64,000 bases of DNA, taken from NCBI GenBank assembly GCA_963744305.1, contig CAVUTF010000021.1, positions 62,001-126,000 of the forward strand, in the 5' to 3' direction. Of the stretch, positions 47,237-58,122 are shown in pieces. The notes below the pieces were generated by a model. The model made no database searches, was not told the origin of the DNA, and saw only the letters and a list, made by a program, of their open reading frames with translations. The DNA comes from FEN-1219 sp963744305 (lineage in GTDB: Bacteria > Pseudomonadota > Gammaproteobacteria > Steroidobacterales > Rariloculaceae). Each line of letters opens with the position of its first letter. Within the stretch, counting starts at the first letter, position 1. The translations under genes and the position numbers were made by a program.

Positions 47237-48603
47237 TGCATCCAACCGAGGCGTCGCGGATCGACATCGCGATGGACGCTGAGCTCGCGCGCCTCGCCCC
47301 GCGACCGCAGTCGCTCGAAGACACAGGCCTGAGCCAGACATTCGTCGCGGATCTCATCGCGAAGCACCTGCTCGACGGCGGCGTGCTGACGATTTTGCAG
47401 CTCGTGCAGCGCCTTGCGCTGTCTGGGAAGCTCATCGAATCCGTGCTGCATTTCATGCGCGAGGAAGCGCGACTCGAGGTGATGGCTGCGCGCGACACGG
47501 ACGGCGGCCTGCGGTATCGCCTAACCGACCGCGGTCGAAGCACCGCGCTCGATGCAATGCTGCGCAGCGGTTACATCGGCCCGTGTCCCGTGCCGTTGCA
47601 TGTCTATTCGAAGGTCGTGCGCGCGCAAACCGTGCATGGCCGCTCCATCACGAAAGGCGCGATGCGCAGGGCGTTCGAGGGCGTGGTCCTCGAAGAAGCT
47701 CTGCTCGACCGTCTCGGGCCCTCCCTCAACTCGGGCAGAGCCATCTTCGTGTACGGCCCGGCAGGAACGGGCAAAACATACATCGCTCAAAAGCTGCGGC
47801 GTTTGTTCCACGACCGAACACTGATCCCTCACGCAATAAGCGTGAACGAGACGATCATCAGCGTGTTCGATCCGCTCGTGCATCGAGCAGCTAGTCGCGA
47901 TACCGCCGGTGTGAACCTTCGGCTCGAAAGCGGGCATGACCCGCGCTTCGTCTGCTGCGAGCGGCCGGTCGTGATTGCCGGAGGCGAGCTCACGACGGAC
48001 ATGCTGGAGATTCAATTCGACTCCGCGACACGACAGCACCGCGCGCCGTTGCAGCTGAAGGCGAACAACGGCATGTTCATGTTGGACGACATGGGTCGGC
48101 AGAAAGCGCCGCCCGAGGCGATCTTCAATCGCTGGATCGTTCCAATGGAGGAGAAGAAAGACTATCTGAGTCTGGGTTCCGGCCGACACTTCAGCGTGCC
48201 GTTCGATGTCGTGCTGATCTTTTCCACCAATATGCATCCATTGGACTTGGCGGATGAAGCGTTCTTGCGGCGTATCGGCTACAAGATCGAGTTCAACTAC
48301 CTTACGCGCGAGCAGTACCGCCAAATCTGGCAGGACGCCTGTCGCGAATACGGTGTCGTCTACGAAGCGGAAACACTCGAATTCGTGCTGTCGGAGCTCC
48401 ACGAAAAAGAGTCCGTGCGGCTGTTGCCTTGCCATCCCCGAGACTTGCTCGGTATTGCAGTGGATCTGGCCGTCTATCTCGGCGAGCCGCGCCGCCTCAC
48501 GAAGGAACAGTTGCGCTGGGCGTGGAGCAACTATTTCGTCTCACTGAAAGGTTCTAACGGAGCAGACGCGGAATCTTGCGTGGCTGCCTGCAGGGAGGAT
48601 TAG
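47230..48603 (+). CDS. AAA+ family ATPase embedded in the tad locus
   Basis: 457 residues. Residues 30-110 look like a winged-helix region (VLTILQLVQRLALSGKLIESVL, then YRLTDRGR). The AAA+ core has Walker A GPAGTGKT (176-183), Walker B in NNGMFMLDDMG, a sensor-1-like LIFSTNM and an Arg-finger candidate in LRRIGYKIEF. It overlaps cpaA and precedes cpaB by 3 nt, so it is part of the operon. It is not one of the canonical Tad ATPases (CpaE, CpaF), which are encoded downstream. Its role, perhaps remodelling or regulating assembly, is unknown. Confidence 0.85.
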   Translation: MVVHPTEASRIDIAMDAELARLAPRPQSLEDTGLSQTFVADLIAKHLLDGGVLTILQLVQRLALSGKLIESVLHFMREEARLEVMAARDTDGGLRYRLTDRGRSTALDAMLRSGYIGPCPVPLHVYSKVVRAQTVHGRSITKGAMRRAFEGVVLEEALLDRLGPSLNSGRAIFVYGPAGTGKTYIAQKLRRLFHDRTLIPHAISVNETIISVFDPLVHRAASRDTAGVNLRLESGHDPRFVCCERPVVIAGGELTTDMLEIQFDSATRQHRAPLQLKANNGMFMLDDMGRQKAPPEAIFNRWIVPMEEKKDYLSLGSGRHFSVPFDVVLIFSTNMHPLDLADEAFLRRIGYKIEFNYLTREQYRQIWQDACREYGVVYEAETLEFVLSELHEKESVRLLPCHPRDLLGIAVDLAVYLGEPRRLTKEQLRWAWSNYFVSLKGSNGADAESCVAACRED

Positions 48604-48606
48604 TCG

Positions 48607-49362
48607 ATGTTCAAGAGAAGGGGTCTGTTCCTCGTGTTGATCTCGCTCGTGATGGGCGTGGGTGCCGCGTGGGCAGCCAACAAGTGGGTGCAGACACGAC
48701 TCGGGCCCGCCGCGGAAGACGCGGTGGAGGTCGATACTGTCGTCGCAGCGGCGCTCGATATTCCATACGGAACCAAGGTGGAGGGCCGCCACATCAGGAT
48801 GCTCACGCTGCCGGCAGGAACCGCGCCGGAGGCAGCCGTTCGCGAGACTGCGCAAATCGAGGGAATGGTAGCCACAATCGACGTCCTCCGAGGCGAAATC
48901 CTCATGCGCGATCGGTTCGCCGAGCACGGCACAGGCAGCACCCTGGCGGCATTGGTCCAGAAAGACATGCGGGCGGTGACGGTGCGCGTCGACGACGTCG
49001 TCGGCGTAGCGGGCTTCCTCTTGCCGGGCAACCGAGTCGACGTGCTCGCAAGCCGGATGGACAACCAAAGCAGGCGTGCGGTCACAGACACGATCCTCAA
49101 GAATCTGAAAGTTCTTGCCGTAGATCAGACGGCGTCGACCGACAAGAACGAGCCGGTGATCGTCAGAGCGGTGACGCTCGAAATGACGCCGGAGCAATCC
49201 GAAATCCTCATCAAGGCGAAGGAAGAAGGAACCATTCAACTGACGTTGCGTAACCCGCTCGCGCCGGAAGAGGTCGTCGTCGAAGAAAAACCGCCGCCCG
49301 CGCCGCCACCCGTCGTGCGGCCGGCGCCGCGGCCGGCGCCGCCGCCGCAGAAATCACGATGA
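48607..49362 (+). CDS. cpaB: Flp pilus assembly protein CpaB/RcpC
   Basis: 251 residues. N-terminal membrane anchor (GLFLVLISLVMGVGAAWAAN), an SAF domain (VVAAALDIPYGTKVEGRHIRM, MVATIDVLRGEILMRDRF) and the CpaB/RcpC core (MRAVTVRVDDVVGVAGFLLPGNRVDVL). A Pro-rich tail with PPPAPPPVVRPAPRPAPPP ends the protein. It works with the secretin CpaC in the periplasm. Intact. Confidence 0.93.
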   Translation: MFKRRGLFLVLISLVMGVGAAWAANKWVQTRLGPAAEDAVEVDTVVAAALDIPYGTKVEGRHIRMLTLPAGTAPEAAVRETAQIEGMVATIDVLRGEILMRDRFAEHGTGSTLAALVQKDMRAVTVRVDDVVGVAGFLLPGNRVDVLASRMDNQSRRAVTDTILKNLKVLAVDQTASTDKNEPVIVRAVTLEMTPEQSEILIKAKEEGTIQLTLRNPLAPEEVVVEEKPPPAPPPVVRPAPRPAPPPQKSR

Positions 49363-49453
49363 CCGTCATTCGCGGCACGGCCGTCGCAACCACGAAACCG
49401 CAGCCTTAATGAGAGTAGTCGCTTCTTAAATCGAGAACCCAGGGAAGACAACA

Positions 49454-51010
49454 ATGACAAAGGAACTGCACTTGAGAACCGGCTGGGTGAGCATCCTACT
49501 GCTTGCATCGCTCTGCCTGAGCCGCGCGGGCGCCCAAGACCTGCTTACGCCTGGCGGTCTCGTGGGTGGCAATCAGTTGACCGTGCCGCTATTCAAATCA
49601 CGCGTGCTGCGGCTCGACGCCCCAGCCACTCGTATTTCGGTGGGTAACCCCGACATCGCCGACATCTTGATCCTGCGCTCGACGCAGCTATACGTGCTCG
49701 GCAAAGATCTCGGAACCACCAACGTGCTCGTGTGGGACTCGGAAGATCGCCTGATCGGCGCCGCCAACGTGGAAGTCGTCCACGACCTCGAGAATCTCAA
49801 AGAGAAGCTCTACCAGTTGCTGCCGAACGAGCAGATTCTAGTGTATTCGGCGCAGCGATCGATCGTGCTCGCGGGCGAAGTCTCGAGCGTCACTGCAATG
49901 AATGCGGCGATCAGCGTCGCGAACACTTACCTTGCCCAAATCGCCACGGCAACCGAGGCGACGCAGTTCGAGCAGCAGAGTCAATCGCGCGCGCGAGGAT
50001 CGCGCAGTGGGCGAAATCATCAACCTCATGCAAGTAGGCGGCGTCCAGCAGGTGATGCTCGAAGTGAAAGTGGCCGAGATCAACCGGCAGGAGCTCAAGC
50101 GGATGCACGCCCAGTTCAACGGCGTCAACCTCAACGGTGAATGGACATTCGGCGGCGTGAACGGTGGAGCGTCGTTCCCCGACGTGGTCGTTCAACGATC
50201 CCAGTGAGCGGTCGCTTGCCGGTATTCCCGGATCGCATCGCTCCTTGGGGACCCGCGATCGATGAGTTCGCGCCTAACGACATGCAGATCGTGAACCAAG
50301 GACTGTTCGCGAGCTTCTTGAGCGAAGACTCCCTGTTCAACCTGGCGCTCGATATCGCGAAGGAGAATAGGCTCGCGAAAATCCTCGCAGAGCCGACGTT
50401 GACGACGCTCACTGGCGCGGAAGCGACGTTCCTCTCCGGCGGCGAAATCGCGATTCCCGTGCCACAGGGAGATTTTCGTACGACCTTCGAGTTCAAGGAG
50501 TTCGGCGTCGCCGTGACGTTCCTACCGGTAGTCCTCGGCTCCGGCCTGATCAATCTGAAGGTCGACGTCACCGTGAGCGAGATCACGCGACTCGACCCGG
50601 CCAGCACGATCCCGCTGCAACTCGGCACTCGTAGGGCGACAGCAACAGTGGAGTTGCGCGAAGGTCAGACGATGGGACTAGCCGGGCTCATCAACGAGAA
50701 CCTTCGCGAAGCCGTCGAAAAGTTCCCTGGTCTCGGCAGCATTCCCATTCTCGGCGCCTTGTTCCGGAGTCAGGACTTCATCGATCAAGAAACGGAGCTC
50801 GTGATCACCGTGACACCGCGCCTCGCGAAGCCGATGTCACCGGAGGACGCGCGCTACCCGACGGACAACTTCGTCGAGCCGAGCGACATGCAGTTCTACA
50901 TGCTCGGCAAGCTCGAAGGCCGCGCACCGCGCTCGGGCTCGGGCTCGGATGACAACGCCGCCCGCGTACCGGGCGGCACAGACGGCACCTTCGGCCATCA
51001 GCTCGAGTGA
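49454..51010 (+). CDS. cpaC: Tad pilus outer-membrane secretin CpaC/RcpA, two frame breaks
   Basis: About 520 residues. Signal peptide (SILLLASLCLSRAGAQ), N-terminal pilus/BON-like domain (VLRLDAPATRISVGNPDIADI, YVLGKDLGTTNVLVWD), then the secretin core: VGGVQQVMLEVKVAEINRQEL in a second frame and LAKILAEPTLTTLTGAEATF and FPGLGSIPILGALFRS in a third. Breaks near 49985 and 50190. Forms the multimeric pore for pilus exit. The 91-nt gap before it carries a GGGAAG ribosome site. Confidence 0.92.
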
Positions 51011-51030
51011 GCAAAGGAAAAGAAACAGCC

Positions 51031-51348
51031 ATGAAATCACAGAATGCAAGGACTTTCTTGGGGCTAGCCGCACTGGCAACGTTGGGCGCGTGCACTGCCT
51101 ATCCAAGAACCGAAGCGGACTTCGGCAACTCGGTGCGCCACATGATCAATAGTCAAGCCATCGTAAACGGACCCGTGGACACCGCTCCTGTGGAGACGAC
51201 CGATGGCCAACGGCTCAACGGCGTGCTCGAAGCGCTTCGCACCGACGTCGCGCGCGAGAGCAGCGGCCCGCCTCCGGTCACGCTCTCGCTTGGAAGCGGC
51301 ACGCCTCAGCGTGACGTTGGGAGTTCGGCGATGAAACGCATCACGTAG
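51031..51348 (+). CDS. Small lipoprotein in the CpaD position
   Basis: 105 residues. Lipobox LGAC in ARTFLGLAALATLGACTAYP predicts an outer-membrane lipoprotein. FGNSVRHMINSQAI resembles the conserved segment shared by CpaD-like proteins and related Tad lipoproteins; the remainder of CpaD is missing, so this is a short form. It lies between the secretin and the TadG-like gene, as cpaD does. Probably a secretin pilotin or partner (inference). Confidence 0.75.
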   Translation: MKSQNARTFLGLAALATLGACTAYPRTEADFGNSVRHMINSQAIVNGPVDTAPVETTDGQRLNGVLEALRTDVARESSGPPPVTLSLGSGTPQRDVGSSAMKRIT

Positions 51349-51354
51349 AGGCTC

Positions 51355-52604
51355 TTGCGATACGCCGATCCGGCAACGCGGCGCGGTGCTCGTGCTCTTT
51401 GCGCTTGCGATGGTGGCCATGCTCGGTCTCGTCGGCTTGGCGCTGGACGGCGGTCACGGGATGCTGAACAAAACGCGATTGCAGAACACTGTGGATGCGG
51501 CAGCCTTGAGCGCCGCGAAAACCCTCGATCAAACCGGTGACGAGGCGCTTGCAACCGCGGAAGCGCTGCAAACGTTCTCGACGAATTCCTCGGGGCTCGG
51601 CAACAACGAGATGGCCGCTTCTTACGGCGCCGGCGACCTCGACGTCGATGTGGAGTTTTCGAACACACTGCACCCCTTCGCTTCCGGTTCCATTCCGCCG
51701 CTCTACGTGCGAGTCAGAGCTACGAACTTCCGGCTACCGGGTTGGTTCATACCGGTTTTCGGGGTGGATGAAATGATCGTCGGGGCGAGCGCGGTCGCGG
51801 GACCGAGTCCGACGATCCAGACGGGGTGCAACCTCGCGCCGATGATGGTGTGCGGCGACCCGGACGCGCCGCCCGAAGACAATTTCGGGTATGAGCTCGG
51901 AGAGGCAGACGTCTTGAAGAGCTCGACCAACAGCTTCGAGGTCGGCCCCGGCAACTTCCAGCTGGTCCGCCTTGGCGGCGGCCAAGGAGCGGCCGACTTA
52001 CGGCTGGCGATGGCCGGCAACTATGCAGGTTGCGTCACGACCGGCAACACCGTACCGACCGAGCCCGGCAACACCGTGGGCCCTGTCGTCCAGGGACTCA
52101 ACACGCGCTTCGGTGAGTATCTCGGACCGATGCGCGGCTCGCAGAGCCAGTATCCGCCCGATGTGGTGGTCGGCGAGCCCGATGCCGCCGCTCACTTACG
52201 ACACGGATACGGACACGATCTATTACAACTCGCAGCCGCTCGGCGGCGACCCCGAGCCCGACTATTACGACCACGAGGATTACCTAGCCGAAGTCCAGGG
52301 CGGATCCTATGACTTCGTTCCGCTGGAGGAAGGAGGCACCGGTGCTTTCGGCCGGCGCACGCTCGCGGTGCCGGTAGGCGATTGCACTGATACCGTCGAA
52401 CGGCCAAGGCGACGTGCCGTCCTCGGCTTCCTCTGCTATCACTTGTTGCAGAGAGCGCAGCAGCACGGCAACGAGTCGCAGGTCTACGGCCAGTTCATCG
52501 AAGAGGGCTGCCAGATCACGGGCCGACCGGGACCCGCGCCGGGTACCGGTCCGGGTCCGTACATCATTCAGCTGTACAAGGACGAGGCGCAGGAAGCCTC
52601 GTGA
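51355..52604 (+). CDS. tadG: TadG-like pilus assembly protein, several frame breaks
   Basis: About 415 residues. Start unclear: the conserved N-terminus RQRGAVLVLFALAMVAMLGL has no good start in its own frame; TTG 51355 plus an indel near 51375 is the likeliest reading. The TadE/G membrane segment is followed by DGGHGMLNKTRLQNTVDAAA and LSAAKTLDQT, the Flp-associated motif. A long periplasmic part continues through breaks near 52185 and 52400 to the stop at 52604. No von Willebrand A domain (MIDAS DxSxS) is visible, unlike many TadG proteins. Confidence 0.8.
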
Positions 52605-52608
52605 CGCC

Positions 52609-53079
52609 ATGAGACATCTACCCACAACGTCGCACAAATCACGATGCCGCGGCTTGGCGATGGTCGAGCTCACGATCGCGATTCCGATTTTCTTGCTGCT
52701 GCTGGTGGCTACCGCAGAGTTCGGCCGCGCATTCCTGCAGTACAACGCCCTGAGCAAAGGCGTGCGCGACGGAGCGCGCTACGTCGCAGCGAAAGCGCTC
52801 AGTGGCTCGACGGGCGTCGTCACGATTTCGGGAGCCCTGCAGACGCAGACTCGAAACGTCGTCGTGTACGGCAACACGTTGGCCACCGGCACTCCGATCC
52901 TCCCTGGCCTCGCACCCGCCCACATCACCGTCGCGAATGCGGGCCTGCAAAACGTCGTGGTGACGGCGAACTACCCGTACAACCCGATATTCGCCTTCCT
53001 GCCGGGGTTCTTCTACGGCGGCGGCGTCGACATGAATGGACATACGTTGCGGGCCGCCATCACGATGAGGGCGCTGTGA
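52609..53079 (+). CDS. tadE: TadE-like pseudopilin
   Basis: 156 residues. N-terminal leader and hydrophobic helix CRGLAMVELTIAIPIFLLLL with Glu at +5 after Gly, as in pseudopilins, followed by ATAEFGRAFLQYNALSKGVR and DGARYVAAKA, the TadE signature. Overlaps the next gene by one base (TGATG). Processed by CpaA and needed for Tad assembly by family knowledge. Confidence 0.88.
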   Translation: MRHLPTTSHKSRCRGLAMVELTIAIPIFLLLLVATAEFGRAFLQYNALSKGVRDGARYVAAKALSGSTGVVTISGALQTQTRNVVVYGNTLATGTPILPGLAPAHITVANAGLQNVVVTANYPYNPIFAFLPGFFYGGGVDMNGHTLRAAITMRAL

Positions 53080-53537
53080 TGCGACGGCGGCAACAAGGAC
53101 TTACTACCGTGGAGTTCGCGATCGTCGCGCTGCTCGCGCTCATGACGCTGTTGGGCTCGCTCGAGATCGCCCGCGTGTTTTTCGTCTACAACGCGCTCGA
53201 GGAGGCGACTCGGCGCGGAGCTCGCGTGGCAGCCGTCTGCCAGGTGAACGATCCCGCGATTGGGCAGATAGCGTCGTTCACGGCTTCGGGAACCCCGTTG
53301 GTCGGCGGCTTGACTCCGGCCAACATCGGGGTGCAGTACCTGGACGCTTCCGGCAACGTGCTGGCGGACCCGATGGCGAGCTTCGGCTTGATCAACTACG
53401 TTCGCGTACGCATCGTCGGATTCACGCACACGTTGCTTATCCCGCTTTTCTTCACGACGTTCCCGACGCCGTCCTTTGCGACCACGCTGCCTGCGGAGAG
53501 TCTCGGCGTTTGGCCAGGAGGTTATTCGCCGTGCTGA
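53079..53537 (+). CDS. Second TadE/TadF-like pseudopilin
   Basis: 152 residues. Leader RRRQQG then LTTVEFAIVALLALMTLLGS (Glu at +5) and LEIARVFFVYNALEEATRRGAR. A paralogous TadE-like protein, in the position of tadF. Starts in the stop of tadE. Two cysteines in the mature part (AAVCQV and the terminal SPC) could pair. Confidence 0.87.
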   Translation: MRRRQQGLTTVEFAIVALLALMTLLGSLEIARVFFVYNALEEATRRGARVAAVCQVNDPAIGQIASFTASGTPLVGGLTPANIGVQYLDASGNVLADPMASFGLINYVRVRIVGFTHTLLIPLFFTTFPTPSFATTLPAESLGVWPGGYSPC

Positions 53538-53558
53538 CGGACGCAGGGAGGCGCCCAA

Positions 53559-54742
53559 ATGCCGAGTAAACATCACATTCTGATCGCGAGTCGGTCACGG
53601 CAAGGCATTCTCGCCGTGCATGACTTGATCGGAAACTCCGACGAGCTGTCGATCGAGACGCGACTGATCGACGATCGGCAGCCCGATCCGCTGCACGATC
53701 TCGGACAGCGGCCGGATGTCGTGCTGTTTCGAGTCAATGGGAATTCCGTTCGCGAATTGGAAGCGCTCGTTGCTCATTTCGGCGTCGATCGACCGCCGTT
53801 GATCGTGATCGGCGATGCAGGTCATCCCGAATGCATGCGGGCCGCTATGCGGGCCGGTGCCCGTGATTTCTTGGCGCAGGCGGTATCGCGGGCCGAGCTC
53901 GTTGCCTGCATCGCTCGGGTCGTGGCCGAAAGCAAGCAATCGAAACGCAACGCACGAGCGCCGTATCACCGCGTTCGTCAACGCCAAGGGCGGATCAGGA
54001 GCGACGTTCCTCGCCTGCAATATCGCGCATCTCTTTGCCGAGCAGTCCAACATGAAGACGGTGTTGTTGGACCTCGACCTGCAGTTCGGAGCGTTGGCCC
54101 GCTACCTCGATATCGAGCCAAAGCGGAGCTTACTGCAAGCTATCGAGGTCGCCACCGACTTGGACGGCACCGCGATCGAGGCGTATCTCGACGAAGCACA
54201 AGAGCGGACTTGCCGTGCTTTCGGGCCTTCGCGACGGTGCGATGCTCCAGCAGGACCTGATGGTCGATCGCTTCGATCACGTCTTGGATCTGCTCACAGA
54301 CACCTGCGAAAGACTGATCATCGACGTGCCACGGCAGCTCGAGCCGTTCAACGCCAGAGCTCTGGAGCGGGCGGATCAAGTAGTGCTCGTACTGCAGCAG
54401 TCCGTACCGAGTCTCCATGACGCAGTACGCATGCACGATCTCTTGACGCGTAACCTGTCGATCGCGCGCGAGCAAATCACGATATTGGTGAACCGCTTCC
54501 GGAAGGCTGCGTCGGTGGAGCTATCCGACATCGAACAGTCCTTCGGGGACGCTGCGACGATCTGCATTCCGAACGACCACGCGGCGGTGAGCGACAGCAT
54601 CAACATGGGCGTTCCGATTCACGAACACGCACGTCGCTCGCCGGTGACCAAAGCGCTGCTGCATCTGGAGAAAGAGCTCGGGGGCAAAGGCGCAACGGCA
54701 GCCAAAGGCTTTTTTCCGATCCTGCGTCGAGCCGGTTCATGA
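53559..54742 (+). CDS. cpaE: Tad pilus localisation ATPase CpaE/TadZ, two frame breaks
   Basis: About 394 residues. An atypical receiver domain (HHILIASRSRQGILAVHDLI; PPLIVIGDAGHPECMRAAMR with AGARDFL) leads a MinD/ParA-like ATPase with FVNAKGGSGATFLACNIAHLF and VLLDLDLQFGALARYL. The Walker A lacks the terminal Lys-Thr/Ser of KGGxGKS, as is common in TadZ. Breaks near 53955 and 54210; the C-terminal half contains ADQVVLVLQQSVPSLHDAVR. It positions the pilus machine at the pole in related systems. Confidence 0.9.
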
Positions 54743-54753
54743 AGGTGACATAG

Positions 54754-56148
54754 ATGGCGTTTCTCAACATAAATCGTTCCCAGAATTCGAGCGCGGCGCC
54801 AGCGCGCCGCTCCGCGTGTTGGCGTGCGCAGCTCCGGCGTCGGCCGGTCCCGCCGAAGGGTCGCTCTCCAAGCTCGAGCTCGAATGGAAAGGAAGAATTC
54901 ACAGCCGCCTGCTGGAAGTCATCGACCTATCCTTGATTGGCACCCTTGGCGATGACCAAGCGCGCATTCAGATTCGCGAGATCAGCCAACGCCTGATGAC
55001 GGAGGAATCCGCGCCGCTCAACGTGGAGCAGCGCAAGCGGGTCATCCAGCGCATCGAGGACGAAGTGCTCGGTCTCGGTCCGCTCGAGCCGCTGCTGCAA
55101 GATCCGACGATATCGGACATCCTCGTGAACGGCGCACGACAGGTCTACATCGAGCGCGGCGGCAAGTTACAGCTCACCGACGTGCGCTTCAACGACGATC
55201 AGCACCTGTTGAACATCATCGACCGCATCGTTTCCGCGGTGGGCCGCCGCATCGACGAATCGTCGCCGATGGTCGATGCGCGCTTGAAGGACGGCTCGCG
55301 CGTCAACGCGATCATTCCGCCGCTGGCGATCGACGGTCCGATGCTTTCGATCCGTCGTTTTGCGGTCGAGTTGCTCTCGGTCGACGATTTGGTCGGCTTG
55401 GGCTCATTGACCTCGGAAGTCGCGCGCGTCTTGCAAGCGATCGTCAAAGGACGGCTGAACGTGCTCGTTTCGGGTGGCACTGGTGCGGGCAAGACGACCC
55501 TGCTGAATATCTTGTCGGGGTTCATCCCAGCGGACGAGCGCATCATCACAATCGAGGACTCCGCGGAGCTGCAGCTCCAACAACCGCACGTCGTCCGCCT
55601 CGAGACGCGTCCGGCGAACATCGAAGGCAAAGGCGAGGTCACCTCGCGCGAGCTCGTGCGCAACAGCTTGCGCATGCGTCCGGAGCGAGTGATCATCGGC
55701 GAGGTGCGCGGCGCCGAAGCGCTCGACATGCTTCAGGCGATGAATACCGGACACGACGGCTCGCTCACGACCATTCACGCTAATACGCCGCGCGACGCGC
55801 TGAGCCGAATCGAGAACATGGTGTCGATGTCCGGGATAACCTTCCCGACAAAGACGCTCCGAGCCCAGCTCGCCTCGGCGCTCGATGTCGTGGTCCAAAT
55901 CGAGCGGCACGAGGACGGCACTCGGCGACGTCGTGAGCGTGCAGGAGATCAACGGCATGGAAGGCGACGTGATCACGATGTCGGAGCTGTTCGGGTTCGA
56001 ACGCAAAGGCGTCGACAAGGAAGGCAAGGTCATCGGCGGTCTCAAGGCCACCGGCATCATTCCGGCCTTCCACAAAGACCTCAAGGCCAAAGGCATCGAA
56101 ATCCCGATGGAGGTTTTCGAACCTACTTGGCTCGACAAAGGGAGATAG
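54754..56148 (+). CDS. cpaF: Tad pilus assembly/retraction ATPase CpaF/TadA, two frame breaks
   Basis: About 465 residues of the type II/IV secretion ATPase family. Walker A is GGTGAGKTTLLN; the Asp box ITIEDSAELQL and His box GHDGSLTTIHANTPRDALSR are intact, as is VIIGEVRGAEALDML (Walker B). Start ATG 54754 (MAFLNINRSQ), break near 54815 into LELEWKGRIHSRLLEVIDLS, and break near 55920 into LGDVVSVQEINGMEGDVITM and the C-terminus. Powers Flp polymerisation. Confidence 0.93.
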
Positions 56149-56151
56149 CCG

Positions 56152-57130
56152 ATGCCGGAAAACAGCTTACTCGTATACCTCGGGCTCGTGTTTGCGGCGG
56201 TGTTCCTGCTGTCGCAAGGCATGATCATCCCCGTATTCGGGGAAGGCCGAAAGGCGAGACAACGGCTGCGCGAGCGTCTCGCAGACATCGAGAAGGCGAG
56301 CGGCTCCGAAGCCCTCGCGTCCCTGCTCCGCGAGCGTTACCTGCGACAGCTGTCGCCCATCGAGCGGCAGCTCGAGGCGCTCCCGGGGATGGAGAGGTTG
56401 AGCAGAATGATCGAGCAGTCGGGCAACCGGACGCTCGCGTATCGAGTAGTGCTCTTGTCCATTCTGCTTGCCGGAGTCGCCGCGACGGCGGCCTGGACGT
56501 TCAGCAGAATGCCGGCAGCGGCAGCCGTAGCGCTCGTCGTGGGCCTAGCACTTCCGTACCTGAAGATCGCTCGCGATCGGGCACAACGCTTCGCACGTTT
56601 GGAAGAGCAGCTGCCGGACGCGATCGACATCATGCGGCGCGCTTTGATGGCCGGGCACCCTTTCAATGCGGCCCTAAAGCTCGTCCACGAGGATATGCAG
56701 GAGCCAGTCGCGCGCGAGTTTGACCTGACTTTTGCCGATATCAACTACGGCAACGACGTCCGCCGGGCGATGCTCGGGTTGCTCGCAGCGCGTACCGAGC
56801 GTGACCGTGATGGCGTTCGTTACGGCAGTGCTCGTCCAAAAGGAAACCGGCGGCAATCTCGCCGAAATACTCAATCAGATATCGACCGTCATCCGGGGCC
56901 GGTTCCGTTTTCAGCGCAGGGTCCGCACGCTGTCGGCCGAAGGCAGAATGTCGGCGTGGGTGCTCGCCATGGTTCCGCTGGTCCTGTTTGCCGCCATGGC
57001 GATCATGAATCCCGGCTATTTGCCGCTGCTCTTCGATGAGCCCGTCGGGAGACAGCTCGCGGTGTTCGCCGTCGTCTGGGGCGCGATCGGCATCTACTGG
57101 ATTCGCAGGCTCATACGCATCGACGTATAG
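56152..57130 (+). CDS. tadB: Tad pilus inner-membrane platform protein TadB, one frame break
   Basis: About 326 residues. Membrane helices at residues 7-28, about 98-135 and two near the C-terminus flank a T2SSF domain: LPDAIDIMRRALMAGHPFNA and ALKLVHEDMQEPVAREF, then, after a break near 56795, VLVQKETGGNLAEILNQIST. With TadC it forms the platform that couples CpaF to pilin insertion. Starts 3 nt after cpaF. Confidence 0.92.
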
Positions 57131-57139
57131 GAGCTGAAT

Positions 57140-58103
57140 GTGGACGCCTTATTGCACTGCTGCAACGGTGGATCGACGATCCGCAGACGTTGCGCATCGT
57201 ACTCGTGGCATTGGTCGCCGGCACGTTTCCTGATCTTCGGGCTACGGCTTAGGACTCCTAACGCTCGGTGTCACGGACCCGATCCGGCGCCGTCTGACGC
57301 GGAAGCCGCCCGAGGCGCAAGCCGAGAAGGGCCGTACGCTCGTGTGGATCAATACGCTGCTCGGGCCGGTGGCGAGCTACGTGCTGCCGCAGAACGAGAT
57401 CGAGCGCAACCAGATCACGCAGACACTCGTGCACGCCGGCTTCCGTTCTCCCACGGCCGTTCAAAGCTACTACGCCATCAAGGTGGTCCTCACCGTGGCG
57501 CTACCCGGGATCTTTCTGCTCGTCGCGCGGTGGCTGCCGAACCTCACCACTCAAATGGAGCTTTTCGGCGCCCTAACTGCAAGCGGGATAGGCCTTCTAG
57601 TTCCGAACATGGTGCTAACGCGTCTTCTAGAGAAGCGGAAAAAAAGATTGCGCAACGCCTTTCCCGACGCGCTCGATATGCTCGTCGTGTGCGTGGAGGC
57701 GGGCTTGGGGATATCGCAAGCGCTGCAGCGCGTGGCCGACGAGCTCGGAGTGAGTCACCCGGAGCTCGCGCAAGAGCTCGCGCTCGTCAATGCGGAGATC
57801 CGGGCGGGCGTCGACCGCGTTGCAGCACTGAAGAATCTCGCCTACCGCACCGGTCTCGAAGACATTCAAGGCCTCGTGAGCTTGCTGGTTCAAACGCTGC
57901 GGTTCGGGACGAGCATCGCGGAATCGCTGCGCGTCTATTCCTTCGAGTTTCGCGACAAACGCATGCAGAAGGCCGAGGAGCAGGCCGCGAAAATCGGCAC
58001 GAAGATGATCTTTCCCTTGGTCATCTTCCTTTTTCCGGGCTTTTTCATCGTCGCGGTCGGCCCCGCCGTAATGGCATTGATCTCGGTCTTCGGCACCAAG
58101 TGA
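57140..58103 (+). CDS. tadC: Tad pilus inner-membrane platform protein TadC, broken N-terminus
   Basis: About 320 residues. Residues from 57342 are clean: LVHAGFRSPTAVQSYYAIKV, FPDALDMLVVCVEAGLGISQ and ALQRVADELGVSHPELAQEL, ending in a C-terminal membrane helix. The first 200 bp pass through several frames (LQRWIDDPQTLRIVLVALVA, then a membrane stretch, then LGVTDPIRRRLTRKPPEAQA), indicating two or three indels. GTG 57140 is the probable start. Confidence 0.9.
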
Positions 58104-58122
58104 GAACAATGGGAGAAGAAAC

